From positions 1 to 57,249 of the forward strand of contig JADZED010000063.1 of the NCBI GenBank assembly GCA_020850715.1: 57,249 nt of DNA, in the 5' to 3' direction. Every line of letters begins with the position of its first letter. The first letter of the stretch is position 1. Shown here piece by piece: positions 30,891-39,958 of the stretch. A program made the position numbers and the translations under genes. This DNA is from Acidobacteriota bacterium. GTDB lineage: Bacteria > Acidobacteriota > Vicinamibacteria > Vicinamibacterales > CAVVIG01. Under the pieces are notes generated by a model that was not told the DNA's origin, searched no databases, and worked only from the letters and a program-made list of their open reading frames with translations.

Positions 30891-32065
30891 TGCGGCTCGC
30901 CGTCGTCGCGTCGCACCCGGTGCAGTACCAGGCGCCCTGGTACCGCGCGCTGTCGGCGCGGGTCGATCTCCGCGTCTTCTTCGCGCACCGCCTGCGGCCC
31001 TCCGAGCAGGCGGAGGCCGGGTTCGGCGTGCCGTTCGAATGGGATGTGCCCGTGCTCGACGGCTACGACTACGTCTGGCTGGAGAACAGGGCCGCGCGTC
31101 CAGGCGTCGGACATTTTCGCGGATGCGATACCCCCGGCATCGGCGCCGCGCTGGCGCGCGAGCGCTTCGATGCGGTCGTGGTGAACGGATGGCAGCTCCT
31201 GTCGTACTGGCAGGCGGCGCGCGCCGCACGCCGCGCCGGCGTGGCCGCGATGGTGCGGGGCGATTCACAGCTCGCCACGCCGCGATCGGTGGTCCGGCGC
31301 TCCGCCAAGCGGGTGGTGTATCCCAGGCTGCTGAAGGCGTTCGACGCCTTTCTCGCGGTGGGCCAGCGGAACGAGGCCTACTACCGGCACTACGGCGTGC
31401 CGGCCTCGCGGATCTTCCGGTCGCCCCACTGCGTCGACAACGCCTTCTTCGCGCGCACCGCCGGGGCCGCGCGCGCGCAATCCGGCGGCGCGCGTGCGGC
31501 GTTCGGCCTTCCGCCAGATGCGCTGGTCTTCCTGTTCGCGGGCAGGCTCGTCGACGGCAAGCGACCGCTCGACTTCCTTGCCGCCCTCGATGCCGTGCGG
31601 CGTACCGATCCGGCCGCCGTCGGGCTCGTCGCCGGCGACGGTCCGCTGCGGCCGGCCATGGAGGCGCACGCCGCGGCGCACGGCACCTCGTGCGTGATGG
31701 CCGGCTTCCTCAACCAGCGGCAGATCCCATCGGCCTATGCCGCATCGGATGCGCTCGTCCTGCCGTCGATCGACGAGACGTGGGGGCTCGTGGTCAACGA
31801 GGCGATGGCGACCGGACTCCCGGCCATCGTGAGCGACGCCGTCGGCTGCGCGCCGGATCTCGTCGGCGACGGCGCGACCGGCCATCGCTTCCCGCAGGGC
31901 GACGTTTCGGCGCTGGCCGACAGGATGCGGTGCGTCGCGCGCGCACCGGCTCGCGGAAAGGCCATGCGGCAGGCAGCCCTGGAACGGATTTCGGGATATT
32001 CACCCGAGGCGGCCGCCGAGGGCGTGGTCGCCGCGATGGAACAGGTGAGCATCAACCCATGGTGA
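30890..32065 (+). CDS. Family 4 glycosyltransferase
   Basis: A 391-residue GT-B enzyme opening MRLAVVASHPVQYQAPWYRA, a start typical of one GT4 subgroup. The donor domain has VFLFAGRLVDGKRPLDFL, GLVAGDGPLRPAME, and DETWGLVVNEAMATGLPAI in place of E-x7-E with the Glu residues kept. The ATG shares one base with the previous stop codon, and its own stop lies inside the next gene. Confidence 0.9.
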   Translation: MRLAVVASHPVQYQAPWYRALSARVDLRVFFAHRLRPSEQAEAGFGVPFEWDVPVLDGYDYVWLENRAARPGVGHFRGCDTPGIGAALARERFDAVVVNGWQLLSYWQAARAARRAGVAAMVRGDSQLATPRSVVRRSAKRVVYPRLLKAFDAFLAVGQRNEAYYRHYGVPASRIFRSPHCVDNAFFARTAGAARAQSGGARAAFGLPPDALVFLFAGRLVDGKRPLDFLAALDAVRRTDPAAVGLVAGDGPLRPAMEAHAAAHGTSCVMAGFLNQRQIPSAYAASDALVLPSIDETWGLVVNEAMATGLPAIVSDAVGCAPDLVGDGATGHRFPQGDVSALADRMRCVARAPARGKAMRQAALERISGYSPEAAAEGVVAAMEQVSINPW

Positions 32066-33579
32066 TGGCGAACGGACGGGCAGCGGGGTCGAGGTCGAGG
32101 TTCTTCGAGCTCACGTCCGAAGAATGGGCGGGCGTCGGCCTGGGATCGATTGCCTTCACCGCGATCGTCGCGCTCGTTCGCGCGGACGTCACCTTCTGGC
32201 CGGCCCTTGGACTCCTGTTCACGGCGGTCGTCTTCGGCCACATGTGCATGACCTGCGCGCGCTACGTGGCGTTCCCCGATCTGGTCACGCTGGCGGCGTG
32301 CATGCAGTGGGTGCTCGCGCCGTGGCTGGCCGACGCGTATCCGCCGGATCTTCCGATGTTCCGCAACGCCCTGCCGGTCGACGAGTACCTCTCTTACGCG
32401 CTGCCGGCGACGATCCTGCTGTGGACCGGGCTGCACCTGGTGCCGAACTGGTACCTCGCTCGCAGTTCGTGGGACACGGCTCTCGAGCCGCTCGAACCGC
32501 GCGTCCGCAAAGTGCTCGACGGCATCATCGTGCTCGGCGTGCTCGCCAGCAGCTTTTCGGCGAGCGTGCCGGTCTCGCTGTCCTTTCTGGTCTACCTGCT
32601 CGCGTCCTTCCGCTTCTTTGCCGCGCTCGGCTGGATGGTGACCGAGACTCCCGGCTGGCCGCTGCGCGTCGGCGTCGTGTTCGCCCTGCTGCTCATCGAG
32701 CAGACGACGACCGGCATCTTCTACCTGGTCGTCCACTGGGGCGGCTTCTTCACCCTCGTGTACGCGTTCATGCGCCGATGGCGGTGGCGGATCGGCGCGA
32801 CGATCATGGCCGGACTGCTCCTGCTCGTCATGCTGCAGCAGATCAAGCCGGCGTACCGCGAACGGCTCGACCTGACGTGGGGCGACTCGGTCGCGTCGCT
32901 CCAGCTGTTCGGCAGCATGATGTGGGATCGCATCCGGGGCGTCGACGATCCGGGCGTGGAGCAGGACGTCGGCGATACGCTGGTGCGATTCAACCAGGGC
33001 TGGATCATCTCGAAGATCATGACGTACGTGCCCCGCGATCGGCCGTTCGCCGGAGGAGAAACGATCGCGGACGCCGTGCGGTTCTCGATCCTGCCGCGCT
33101 TCCTGTTCCCCGACAAGGGCACCGGCGCCTCGCAGGACATGTTCCTCCAGTACACCGGCGTGACCCTCCCGAAGGGCACGACGATGGGGCTCGGCATCAT
33201 CGGGGAGATGTACGCCAACTTCGGCCGCGCCGGCGGCATTGCGGCCACCTTTGTCTATGCGCTGCTCCTTGGCGCCGGCTTCACGTTCTTCGCCAGGCGC
33301 GCCCTGTTGAACCCGCTGTGGTGGGCCGTGGGCTCGGTCGTCCTGCTGCCGGCCGTCGAACCGGGCATCAACCTCGAGGACATCAGCAACCACGTGGTCA
33401 AGGGCGCCGTGGTCCTCCTCGTTCTCTGGAAGCTGCTGCCGCCCATGCAGCGACTGCTCGCCCTCGCACCCTCGCCGGCCGGCGAGGGAGTCGCCGAACA
33501 GGACGACGATGGAGAGGACGGGGAGTACGCGCCCGGGTTCCACGACGGGTTTGCAGACCCTCCAGCGCGGCGCCTTTGA
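32059..33579 (+). CDS. Polytopic membrane protein, probable Wzy-type repeat-unit polymerase
   Basis: A 506-residue protein with roughly ten hydrophobic segments. The long non-membrane stretch in the second half contains ILPRFLFPDKGTGASQ and, later, GLGIIGEMYANFGRAGGIAA. These resemble the P-R-x2-x-P-K and GE-x-Y-x-N-F-G patterns of oligosaccharide repeat-unit polymerases. That would make it the Wzy that joins lipid-linked repeats in the periplasm. The C-terminal 35 residues are acidic and soluble. The ATG at 32059 overlaps the previous gene by 7 bases. Other polytopic glycan enzymes are possible. Confidence 0.7.
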   Translation: MVMANGRAAGSRSRFFELTSEEWAGVGLGSIAFTAIVALVRADVTFWPALGLLFTAVVFGHMCMTCARYVAFPDLVTLAACMQWVLAPWLADAYPPDLPMFRNALPVDEYLSYALPATILLWTGLHLVPNWYLARSSWDTALEPLEPRVRKVLDGIIVLGVLASSFSASVPVSLSFLVYLLASFRFFAALGWMVTETPGWPLRVGVVFALLLIEQTTTGIFYLVVHWGGFFTLVYAFMRRWRWRIGATIMAGLLLLVMLQQIKPAYRERLDLTWGDSVASLQLFGSMMWDRIRGVDDPGVEQDVGDTLVRFNQGWIISKIMTYVPRDRPFAGGETIADAVRFSILPRFLFPDKGTGASQDMFLQYTGVTLPKGTTMGLGIIGEMYANFGRAGGIAATFVYALLLGAGFTFFARRALLNPLWWAVGSVVLLPAVEPGINLEDISNHVVKGAVVLLVLWKLLPPMQRLLALAPSPAGEGVAEQDDDGEDGEYAPGFHDGFADPPARRL

Positions 33580-34730
33580 TCATCGATCCGCCGCGCGTGC
33601 TCCATGTCACCGAGAGTCTGCGGGTGCAGTACGGCGGCCTGGCCGTGACGTGCGCGCGGCTGGCCAGTCATCTGGCGCAACGCGGTGTCGAGGTCTCGGT
33701 GGCGACGATCGACAATCGCGCTGCCGGCCCAACCGTCCCGCTGGATCCCGGCGTGGCCACCGTGAGGTGCACGCCAACGGGGCCACGGCGGCTGGGGTTT
33801 TCGCGCGAGCTGGATCGGGCGCTCGCCGTGGCGGACCCCGGGCTCCTCCACGTGCATGGACTGTGGCGCGGGTATCTCGCGCAGGCGGCCCGTTATTCAC
33901 GATCAAGGGGGCGGCCGCTGATTGTCAGCGCTCACGGCATGCTCCATCGGTCGGCGCGGAGGCAGCGAAGCCTCATCAAGGCGGCCGTGCGGCGGCTCGG
34001 GCAGGACGCCCTGCTCGGGCGCGCGGCCTGTCTTCATGCCACCGCCGAAGAGGAAGCGGAGGAGATTCGGTCGCTGCGGCTCGATCTGCCCGTCGCGGTG
34101 ATCCCATGGGGAGTCGATCCTCCCGCGCCGGCGCAGCGGAGGGCGCCGGCCGGGCGCGTCGTGCTGTTCCTGGGGCGTTTTCACGCGACGAAGGGAGTGT
34201 TCACGCTGCTGCGTGCCTGGGCGCGCGCCGCACGCGGCGCGGGCCAGGCGCGGCTCGTGCTCGCCGGCTACGACGGAGACGGCTATCGGGCACGGTGCGA
34301 AGCGCTCGCCGCATCGCTCGGCGTGGCGCCCTCGGTCTCGTTCCGGGATGCGGTCGCCGGCACCGAGCGCGAGCAGTTGTTCGCCGATGCGGACGTCCTC
34401 GTGCTGCCCTCGCCTTCGGAGAACTTCGGCCTGGTCGTTCCGGAAGCGCTCGTCCGCGGCATTCCGGTGATCGCCACCCACGGATCGCCCTGGCGATCGC
34501 TCACCGAGCAGCGATGCGGCTGGTGGGTCGCGGCCGGCGATGGGCCGCTGGCCGCCGCGCTGGACGAGGCGCTCGCGGCGGCCGGATCCGATCTTCGCGC
34601 GATGGGCGAACGCGGGCGCCGGTTCGCCGGCACGCGCTTCACCTGGCCGCAGGCCGCCGCGTCCATGTGCGATCTGTACGCGTGGGCCCTCGGTCTGGCG
34701 CCGATCCCAGGGTGCCTGCGCCCCACATGA
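33576..34730 (+). CDS. Family 4 glycosyltransferase with TTG start
   Basis: A 384-residue GT-B enzyme. The opening RVLHVTESLRVQYGGLAVTC is typical of GT4, as are VVLFLGRFHATKGVFTLL, RLVLAGYDGDGYRA and SENFGLVVPEALVRGIPVIA (E-x7-E). No ATG or GTG precedes the first conserved strand, so translation probably starts at TTG 33576, which overlaps the previous stop (TTTGA). That fits coupling with the polymerase gene. Substrates are unknown. Confidence 0.88.
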   Translation: MIIDPPRVLHVTESLRVQYGGLAVTCARLASHLAQRGVEVSVATIDNRAAGPTVPLDPGVATVRCTPTGPRRLGFSRELDRALAVADPGLLHVHGLWRGYLAQAARYSRSRGRPLIVSAHGMLHRSARRQRSLIKAAVRRLGQDALLGRAACLHATAEEEAEEIRSLRLDLPVAVIPWGVDPPAPAQRRAPAGRVVLFLGRFHATKGVFTLLRAWARAARGAGQARLVLAGYDGDGYRARCEALAASLGVAPSVSFRDAVAGTEREQLFADADVLVLPSPSENFGLVVPEALVRGIPVIATHGSPWRSLTEQRCGWWVAAGDGPLAAALDEALAAAGSDLRAMGERGRRFAGTRFTWPQAAASMCDLYAWALGLAPIPGCLRPT

Positions 34731-36478
34731 TCGTTCTCGGCATCAACGCGTATCACGGCGACGTGTCGGCCGCACTCGTCTGCGACGGCGCGCTCGTGGC
34801 GGCGGTGGAGGAGGAGCGCTTCCGGCGCGTCAAGCACTGGGCCGGCTTTCCGGAGGCCGCGATCAACGCGTGCCTCGCGATGGCCGGCGTCGAGCCGACG
34901 GATGTCGACGCCTTCGCGATCTCGCGGAACCCGCGCGCCAACTGGCTGCGCAAGGCGGCGTTCGTCCTCCGCCACCGTCCCGCGCGGCGGCTCGTGGCGG
35001 GGCGCGCGCGGAACCAGGCCCGTGTCGCGGGAGTAGCCTCGGAGATCGCGGGTGCGCTCGGGCTGGACGCGCGGGCGGTCCGTCGCCGCCTGCACTGGGT
35101 CGAGCATCATCCGGCGCACCTGGCGAGCAGCTTCTTCGTCTCACCTTTCGAGGAGGCGGCGGTCTGTGCGATCGACGGCTTCGGCGACTTCGTCAGCACG
35201 TCGGTCGCGCGTGGCGCCGGCGGCGCGATGACCATGCTCGATCGGGTGTTCTTCCCGCACTCGCTCGGGCTGTTGTACCTGGCGATCACGCAGTATCTCG
35301 GGTTTCCGAAGTACGGCGACGAGTTCAAGGTCATGGGGTTGGCGCCCTACGGCGAGCCGCGCTTCGCCGATCGGCTGCGGCAGCTCGTACGGCTGCACGA
35401 GGACGGCGGCTTCGAGCTCGACCTCTCCTACTTCGCGCACGCGCGCGGAGGCGTGGACATGACGTGGGACGGCGGGGAGCCGACCATCGGCCGCGTCTTC
35501 TCCCCGAAGCTCGAGGCGTTGCTCGGTCCCGCGCGCGCCGGCGGCGATGCGCCGCTCACCGGCGAGCACGACGACCTGGCCGCGTCGCTCCAGCAGGTGT
35601 TCGAGGAGGCCGTCTTCCACGTGCTCAATGCGGTCCACGCGCGCACCGGGCTGCGACGACTGTGCCTGGCCGGCGGCTGCGCGATGAACAGCGTCGCGAA
35701 CGGCAAGATTCGCGAGCGCACCAGGTTCGAGGAGGTCTATATCCAGCCGGCGGCCGGGGACAACGGCACGGCGCTCGGTGCCGCGTTTCACGCCTGGCAC
35801 GCGCTCTCGGGCAAACCGCGAAGCTTCGTGATGTCGCACGCGTACTGGGGTCCGGCGTTCGACGAGGCCGACATCGCTGGCGCCATTGGCGCGCGTGCCG
35901 CCGAAGTGCGCGAACGCTGCACGCAGGCGCGGATCGACGACCAGGCGGCGCTCTGCCGGATCGCGGCCGGTTTCCTCGCCGACGGCCGGATCGTCGGCTG
36001 GTTCCAGGGACGGATGGAGTGGGGCGCGCGGGCGCTCGGCGCACGCAGCATCCTCGCCGATCCGCGCCGCGCGGACATGCGCGACACGATCAACACGAAG
36101 ATCAAGTTCCGCGAGCGGTTCAGACCGTTTGCACCCTCGACGCTCGTCGATGCCGCCGCCGCGTACTTCGTGGGCGCCGCCGCCGATCCCTTCATGCTGC
36201 AGGTCGTGCCGGTGCGGCCCGACAAGCGCACGGTGATTCCCGCCGTGACGCACGTGGACGGATCGGGGCGCCTCCACACGGTCGATCGACAGGCGAACCC
36301 GCTCTACTGGTCGCTGATCGGCGAATTCGGCCGGCTCACCGGCGTGCCGGTGCTGCTGAACACGTCGTTCAACGAGAACGAGCCGATCGTCCTGCGCCCT
36401 GAAGAAGCGCTCGACTGTTTTCTCCGCACCGGCATGGACGTGCTCGTGATGGGGTCGCACATCCTGCAGAAGGCATGA
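34727..36478 (+). CDS. Carbamoyltransferase, NodU/CmcH family
   Basis: The 583-residue protein has both parts of the family. The N-terminal Kae1-like domain includes ILGINAYHGDVSAALV, the metal-binding HHPAH motif in VEHHPAHLASSFF, and CAIDGFGD. The C-terminal YrdC-like domain has GWFQGRMEWGARALGARSIL and LLNTSFNENEPIV. Such enzymes add carbamoyl groups from carbamoyl phosphate to sugar hydroxyls. The polysaccharide is thus likely to carry O-carbamoyl groups. The ATG overlaps the previous stop. Confidence 0.95.
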   Translation: MIVLGINAYHGDVSAALVCDGALVAAVEEERFRRVKHWAGFPEAAINACLAMAGVEPTDVDAFAISRNPRANWLRKAAFVLRHRPARRLVAGRARNQARVAGVASEIAGALGLDARAVRRRLHWVEHHPAHLASSFFVSPFEEAAVCAIDGFGDFVSTSVARGAGGAMTMLDRVFFPHSLGLLYLAITQYLGFPKYGDEFKVMGLAPYGEPRFADRLRQLVRLHEDGGFELDLSYFAHARGGVDMTWDGGEPTIGRVFSPKLEALLGPARAGGDAPLTGEHDDLAASLQQVFEEAVFHVLNAVHARTGLRRLCLAGGCAMNSVANGKIRERTRFEEVYIQPAAGDNGTALGAAFHAWHALSGKPRSFVMSHAYWGPAFDEADIAGAIGARAAEVRERCTQARIDDQAALCRIAAGFLADGRIVGWFQGRMEWGARALGARSILADPRRADMRDTINTKIKFRERFRPFAPSTLVDAAAAYFVGAAADPFMLQVVPVRPDKRTVIPAVTHVDGSGRLHTVDRQANPLYWSLIGEFGRLTGVPVLLNTSFNENEPIVLRPEEALDCFLRTGMDVLVMGSHILQKA

Positions 36479-37710
36479 AGATCTGCTTCTTCAATCGCTC
36501 GTACTGGCCCGACCAGGCGGCCACCGGCCAGTTGCTGGCCGAGTTGGCCGAGGATCTCGTCTCGCGCCACGGCTGCGAGGTCACCGTTGTCGCCGGCCGC
36601 GCCGTGGCGGGCCGGGAGACGGTGCGGGCGCGCCTCCGCCCGGTTGGGCGCGAGACGCACAACGGCGTCCGGATCCTGCGGGCGGGCGGGACGACGCTGC
36701 GACCCCGGCGGTTTGCCGGACGGGTGGCGAACTACCTGAGCTACACCGCGTCGGCCGCGCTGGCCAGCCTCGACATCGGCCGGCCCGACGTGGTGGTTGC
36801 ACTCACCGATCCGCCGGTCATCGGCCGCGTCGCACTGTGGGCGGCGCGCCGCGCCGGCGCCAGGTTCGTGTTCCTCTGCGAGGACGTCTTTCCCGAGGTG
36901 GCGGCGCTCATCGACGGCTTCCGCAGCACGGCCGTCGATCGCACGCTCGACCGGATCAACCGGCGGTTGCTGCGCGACGCGGACGCGATCGTGGCGCTCG
37001 GCGACCGGATGCGACGGCGGCTGATCGACGAGAAGGGCGCCGCGGCCGAACGCATCCAGGTCATCCACAACTGGGCCGACTGCGACGCCATCCAGCCGGG
37101 CTCCAAGGACAATCCGTTCTCGCGCGCCCACGGCCTCGCGGATCGCTTCGTCGTGATGCACTCGGGGAACGTCGGCCTCTCGCAGAACCTCGAGGTCGTC
37201 ATCGACGCGGCGGATCGACTGCGCGCGAAAGAACGGCTCGTGTTCGCCGTTGTCGGCGACGGGGCGCGTCGGGAGCACCTCGAGCGGGCGGCGGCGGCGA
37301 GGTCGCTGTCCAACGTGCGTTTCTTCCCCTACCAGCCGAAGGAACGGCTCCGCGACTCGTTCGCCGCCGCCGACCTGTTCCTTGTCTCGCTCAAGGCGGG
37401 CATCGAAGGCTACATCGTGCCGAGCAAGGTGTACGGCATCCTGGCGGCCGGGCGCCCGTACGTGGCTGCGGTCGATCCCGCCTGCGAGGCGGCGCAGATT
37501 GCCAGGGCGTTCGACTGCGGCGTGTGGGCGGCGCCGGGCGAGGCCGGGGCGCTTGCGGCCGCCGTGGCGGGCCTGTACGACGATCCGGAGAGGGCTGCCG
37601 CCATGGGCGTGCGCGCCCGATCCGCGGCCTGGCAGTTCGACCGGCGCGCCGCCGTCGCGGCGTATCACGATCTCTTCACGCGCGTGGCCCGCATGGCGAG
37701 GGCCGCCTGA
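36475..37710 (+). CDS. Family 4 glycosyltransferase (WbuB-like)
   Basis: A 411-residue GT-B enzyme. It opens MKICFFNRSYWPDQAATGQL, has VVVALTDPPVIG and FLCEDVFPEV in the acceptor domain, and VVMHSGNVGLSQNLEVVIDA, VFAVVGDGARREHLE and VPSKVYGILAAGRPYVA in the donor domain. The SGN-x-GLSQ and PSK-x-Y segments are typical of WbuB-type fucosaminyl- or related transferases. It is followed directly by the initiating transferase, a common arrangement in which the second sugar is added by the neighbour. Confidence 0.9.
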   Translation: MKICFFNRSYWPDQAATGQLLAELAEDLVSRHGCEVTVVAGRAVAGRETVRARLRPVGRETHNGVRILRAGGTTLRPRRFAGRVANYLSYTASAALASLDIGRPDVVVALTDPPVIGRVALWAARRAGARFVFLCEDVFPEVAALIDGFRSTAVDRTLDRINRRLLRDADAIVALGDRMRRRLIDEKGAAAERIQVIHNWADCDAIQPGSKDNPFSRAHGLADRFVVMHSGNVGLSQNLEVVIDAADRLRAKERLVFAVVGDGARREHLERAAAARSLSNVRFFPYQPKERLRDSFAAADLFLVSLKAGIEGYIVPSKVYGILAAGRPYVAAVDPACEAAQIARAFDCGVWAAPGEAGALAAAVAGLYDDPERAAAMGVRARSAAWQFDRRAAVAAYHDLFTRVARMARAA

Positions 37711-37723
37711 TCGTGCCGGCCCG

Positions 37724-38356
37724 ATGATCAAGCGTCTCCTCGACCTCGCGCTGTCATCGATCGGCCTGGTGCTGTCGTCGCCGCTGTGGATCGCGATTCC
37801 TGCGGCGATCAGGCTCGAGGACGGCGGGCCGGTCTTCTTCCGCCAGGAGCGCGTCGGCCGGCATGGGCGGGTGTTCCAGGCGCTGAAGTTCCGATCGATG
37901 ATACCGAACGCGGAGGCGGCCACCGGACCCCTGCAGGCGACGGAGGACGATCCCCGCGTCACCGAGGTCGGCCGGCTGCTGCGCGCGACGGCGCTGGACG
38001 AACTGCCGCAGTTGCTGAACATCTTTCGCGGCGACATGAGCTTCGTCGGCCCGCGGCCGCTGCGCCCTGGCGAGATCGACGTCGGTAGCGACGGGGTGCT
38101 CCTACGGCTCGAAGACGTGCCCGGATACGAGATCCGTCACAGCGCGCGTCCGGGTCTGACCGGCCTGGCGCAGGTCTACGCGGCGCGCGACCTCCGGCGA
38201 TCCGGCAAGTTCCGGCTGGATCGCCTGTACCTGCGGCGCGCCGGCTTCTGGCTCGATCTGAAGCTGCTGCTGATCTCGCTCTGGATCACGGCGCGGGGCG
38301 AGTGGGAACGGCGCGACCGCGCGGCGTTAGGGAAACGCAAACGGGACTGGCTATAA
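37724..38356 (+). CDS. Initiating undecaprenyl-phosphate sugar-1-phosphate transferase (WcaJ/PglC type)
   Basis: Membrane enzyme of 210 residues that starts the repeat unit on undecaprenyl phosphate. It has one N-terminal hydrophobic re-entrant helix (LALSSIGLVLSSPLWIAIPA), the basic KFRSMIPNAE, the catalytic Asp-Glu pair in TALDELPQLLN, and the signature MSFVGPRPLRPGE and RPGLTGLAQV. The short single-helix form corresponds to PglC-like monotopic phosphoglycosyl transferases. Its stop codon overlaps a TATAAT box for the following cluster. Confidence 0.95.
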   Translation: MIKRLLDLALSSIGLVLSSPLWIAIPAAIRLEDGGPVFFRQERVGRHGRVFQALKFRSMIPNAEAATGPLQATEDDPRVTEVGRLLRATALDELPQLLNIFRGDMSFVGPRPLRPGEIDVGSDGVLLRLEDVPGYEIRHSARPGLTGLAQVYAARDLRRSGKFRLDRLYLRRAGFWLDLKLLLISLWITARGEWERRDRAALGKRKRDWL

Positions 38357-38357
38357 T
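38352..38357 (+). promoter_or_regulatory. Consensus TATAAT box in front of the RiPP cluster
   Basis: A perfect -10 hexamer lies across the stop codon of the sugar transferase gene; no good -35 hexamer is visible at the right distance. Transcription from it would begin at about 38364-38367, which is at or next to the ATG at 38367, so the message would be leaderless or nearly so. Confidence 0.5.
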
Positions 38358-38366
38358 GCCTCGCAC

Positions 38367-39530
38367 ATGCTCAGCGATGCGTTGGTTGTAGGCGGCGGGC
38401 CGGCAGGTCTGTACGCCGCCTGGCGACTGGCGCAATCCGGACACGAGGTCGTCGTCTGCGAAGAGCACGAACGGATCGGCGACCCTCCGCATTGTACGGG
38501 CGTGGTGAGCGCCGGCATCTTCGACGAGTTCGCGCTGCCGCGCGACACGATTCTCAATCCTCTGAACGCGGTCGCCTTCGTGTCGCCCTCCGGGCTGCAG
38601 GTGCGCTACGCGCCGGCCCGGCTCGAGGCGGTGGCGATCGATCGTCCGGCCTTCGATCGTCGTCTCGCCGCGCAGGCGGCGGCGGCCGGCGCGCAGATCC
38701 GGCTGGGGACGCGCGTCGACAGCCTGTCGTTCTCCTCGACGGGCGTGCACGCCTGCACGAACACGGGCGCCGTTGCCGCGCGGCTCGTCGTGCTTGCCAG
38801 CGGCGCGGCTTATCGGTTGCACCGCGCGCTGGACCTCGGGGTGCCGTCGACCTACCTCCACACGGCGCAGCGTGAGCTGCCGGCCTCGGCGGTCGGCGAC
38901 GTCGAGGTACATTTCGGGACCCGCGTGGCGCCGGGCGGCTTCGCCTGGGCGGTGCCGGTGGCGCGCGCGGAAGGGCCGGGCGTGCGCGTCGGCGTCATGG
39001 CGACGCACCAGGCGCCGGGCTGGTACCAGGCGATGCTCGACCGGCTCATGCCGCGGTGGGGCATCGAGCGGCGCGGCGAGGATCAGCCGCGGCTGAAGTT
39101 CCTGCCGCTGCGCGCGCTTCAGCGCACCTACGCAGACCGGCTGCTCGTGGTCGGCGATGCTGCGGGGCTGGTGAAGCCGACCACCGGCGGCGGCATCTAT
39201 TACAGCGTCCTGAGCGCGGCGCTCGCCGCGGAGGTCGCCGCCCCGGCGCTGACCCTGAATCGGCTGCAGGCATCGGCGCTCCGTCAGTACCAGAGCCGGT
39301 GGCGGCGCCGGCTCGCGGGCGAATTCCAGGCGCAGCAGCTGCTGCGGCAGCTCGCGCAGCGGATGAGCGACCGCCAGATCGATGCGCTGTTCGAGCTCGC
39401 CTTGACCGACGGCGTCATGCCGATCGTGGCGCGGACGGCGAGCTTCAACCAGCATCGCCCGCTGATCAGCGCCCTGCTGCGGCACGCGCCTGCGCGCCGG
39501 ATCTTCTGGCCGGCGAGGACCGCTCCGTGA
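38367..39530 (+). CDS. Geranylgeranyl-reductase-family FAD-dependent oxidoreductase
   Basis: The 387-residue flavoprotein has the FAD-binding start ALVVGGGPAGLYAAWRLA, the HCTGVVSAGIFDEF segment found in archaeal-type geranylgeranyl reductases, and the second FAD motif VVGDAAGLVKPTTGGGIYYS. Enzymes of this family reduce prenyl double bonds, but many relatives act on other substrates. Its TGA overlaps the GTG of the B2 protease gene, so it is probably co-translated with the RiPP genes. It could be a tailoring enzyme of the peptide or a lipid-modifying enzyme of the neighbouring polysaccharide locus. Confidence 0.85.
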   Translation: MLSDALVVGGGPAGLYAAWRLAQSGHEVVVCEEHERIGDPPHCTGVVSAGIFDEFALPRDTILNPLNAVAFVSPSGLQVRYAPARLEAVAIDRPAFDRRLAAQAAAAGAQIRLGTRVDSLSFSSTGVHACTNTGAVAARLVVLASGAAYRLHRALDLGVPSTYLHTAQRELPASAVGDVEVHFGTRVAPGGFAWAVPVARAEGPGVRVGVMATHQAPGWYQAMLDRLMPRWGIERRGEDQPRLKFLPLRALQRTYADRLLVVGDAAGLVKPTTGGGIYYSVLSAALAAEVAAPALTLNRLQASALRQYQSRWRRRLAGEFQAQQLLRQLAQRMSDRQIDALFELALTDGVMPIVARTASFNQHRPLISALLRHAPARRIFWPARTAP

Positions 39531-39958
39531 GGACGATGGCCCGCCTGCTCGCGTTGCCCGGCGCCCGCCGCCGACTCGTGCTGTCGGCGGCTGCGGTCCA
39601 GCTTGGCGCCCGCGCGGCGCTCGCGGCATTCGGCCTGCCGGCGGCCGTGCGCCTCGCGCGATGGCTGGGCGCCCGGTCGAGCGAAGCCCCCGGCGTGCCC
39701 GCGCTCGCCTGGGCGTTGAGCGCGTCGGCATCGCGTGTGCGCGGCACGTGCCTGACGCAGGCGCTGGCCGCGCTTGCCCTGGGCGGACCTACGGCCGCTC
39801 ACGCCCGTCTGATCGTCGGCGTGAAGCGGGTACCCGATGCAGCGCGGCGCATCGCCGGGACGCTCGAGTTTCACGCGTGGATCGAAATCGACGGGACCAG
39901 CCTGCCGCCGACCGGCGACGCCGGCTCGTTCGCGCAGCTGATGGTATGGAGCTGGTGA
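39527..39958 (+). CDS. Lasso-peptide B2 protein (transglutaminase-like leader peptidase)
   Basis: A 143-residue stand-alone form of the McjB C-terminal domain. The catalytic Cys is in RGTCLTQALA (residue 75) and His in EFHAWIEIDG (residue 116); Asp122 or Asp131 could complete the triad. In known lasso pathways this cysteine protease cuts the leader from the precursor, working with the separate B1 recognition protein encoded next. The start is GTG at 39527 overlapping the previous stop, or ATG at 39536. The B1 gene begins within its stop codon. Confidence 0.85.
   Translation: MRTMARLLALPGARRRLVLSAAAVQLGARAALAAFGLPAAVRLARWLGARSSEAPGVPALAWALSASASRVRGTCLTQALAALALGGPTAAHARLIVGVKRVPDAARRIAGTLEFHAWIEIDGTSLPPTGDAGSFAQLMVWSW

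Noticed and set aside
30631..32058. N-terminal extension of the polymerase ORF by several hundred residues
   Set aside because: This part of the frame runs antiparallel to neither gene product but through an FkbM and a GT4 gene in another frame, and is Arg/Ala-rich; the membrane protein starts at 32059.
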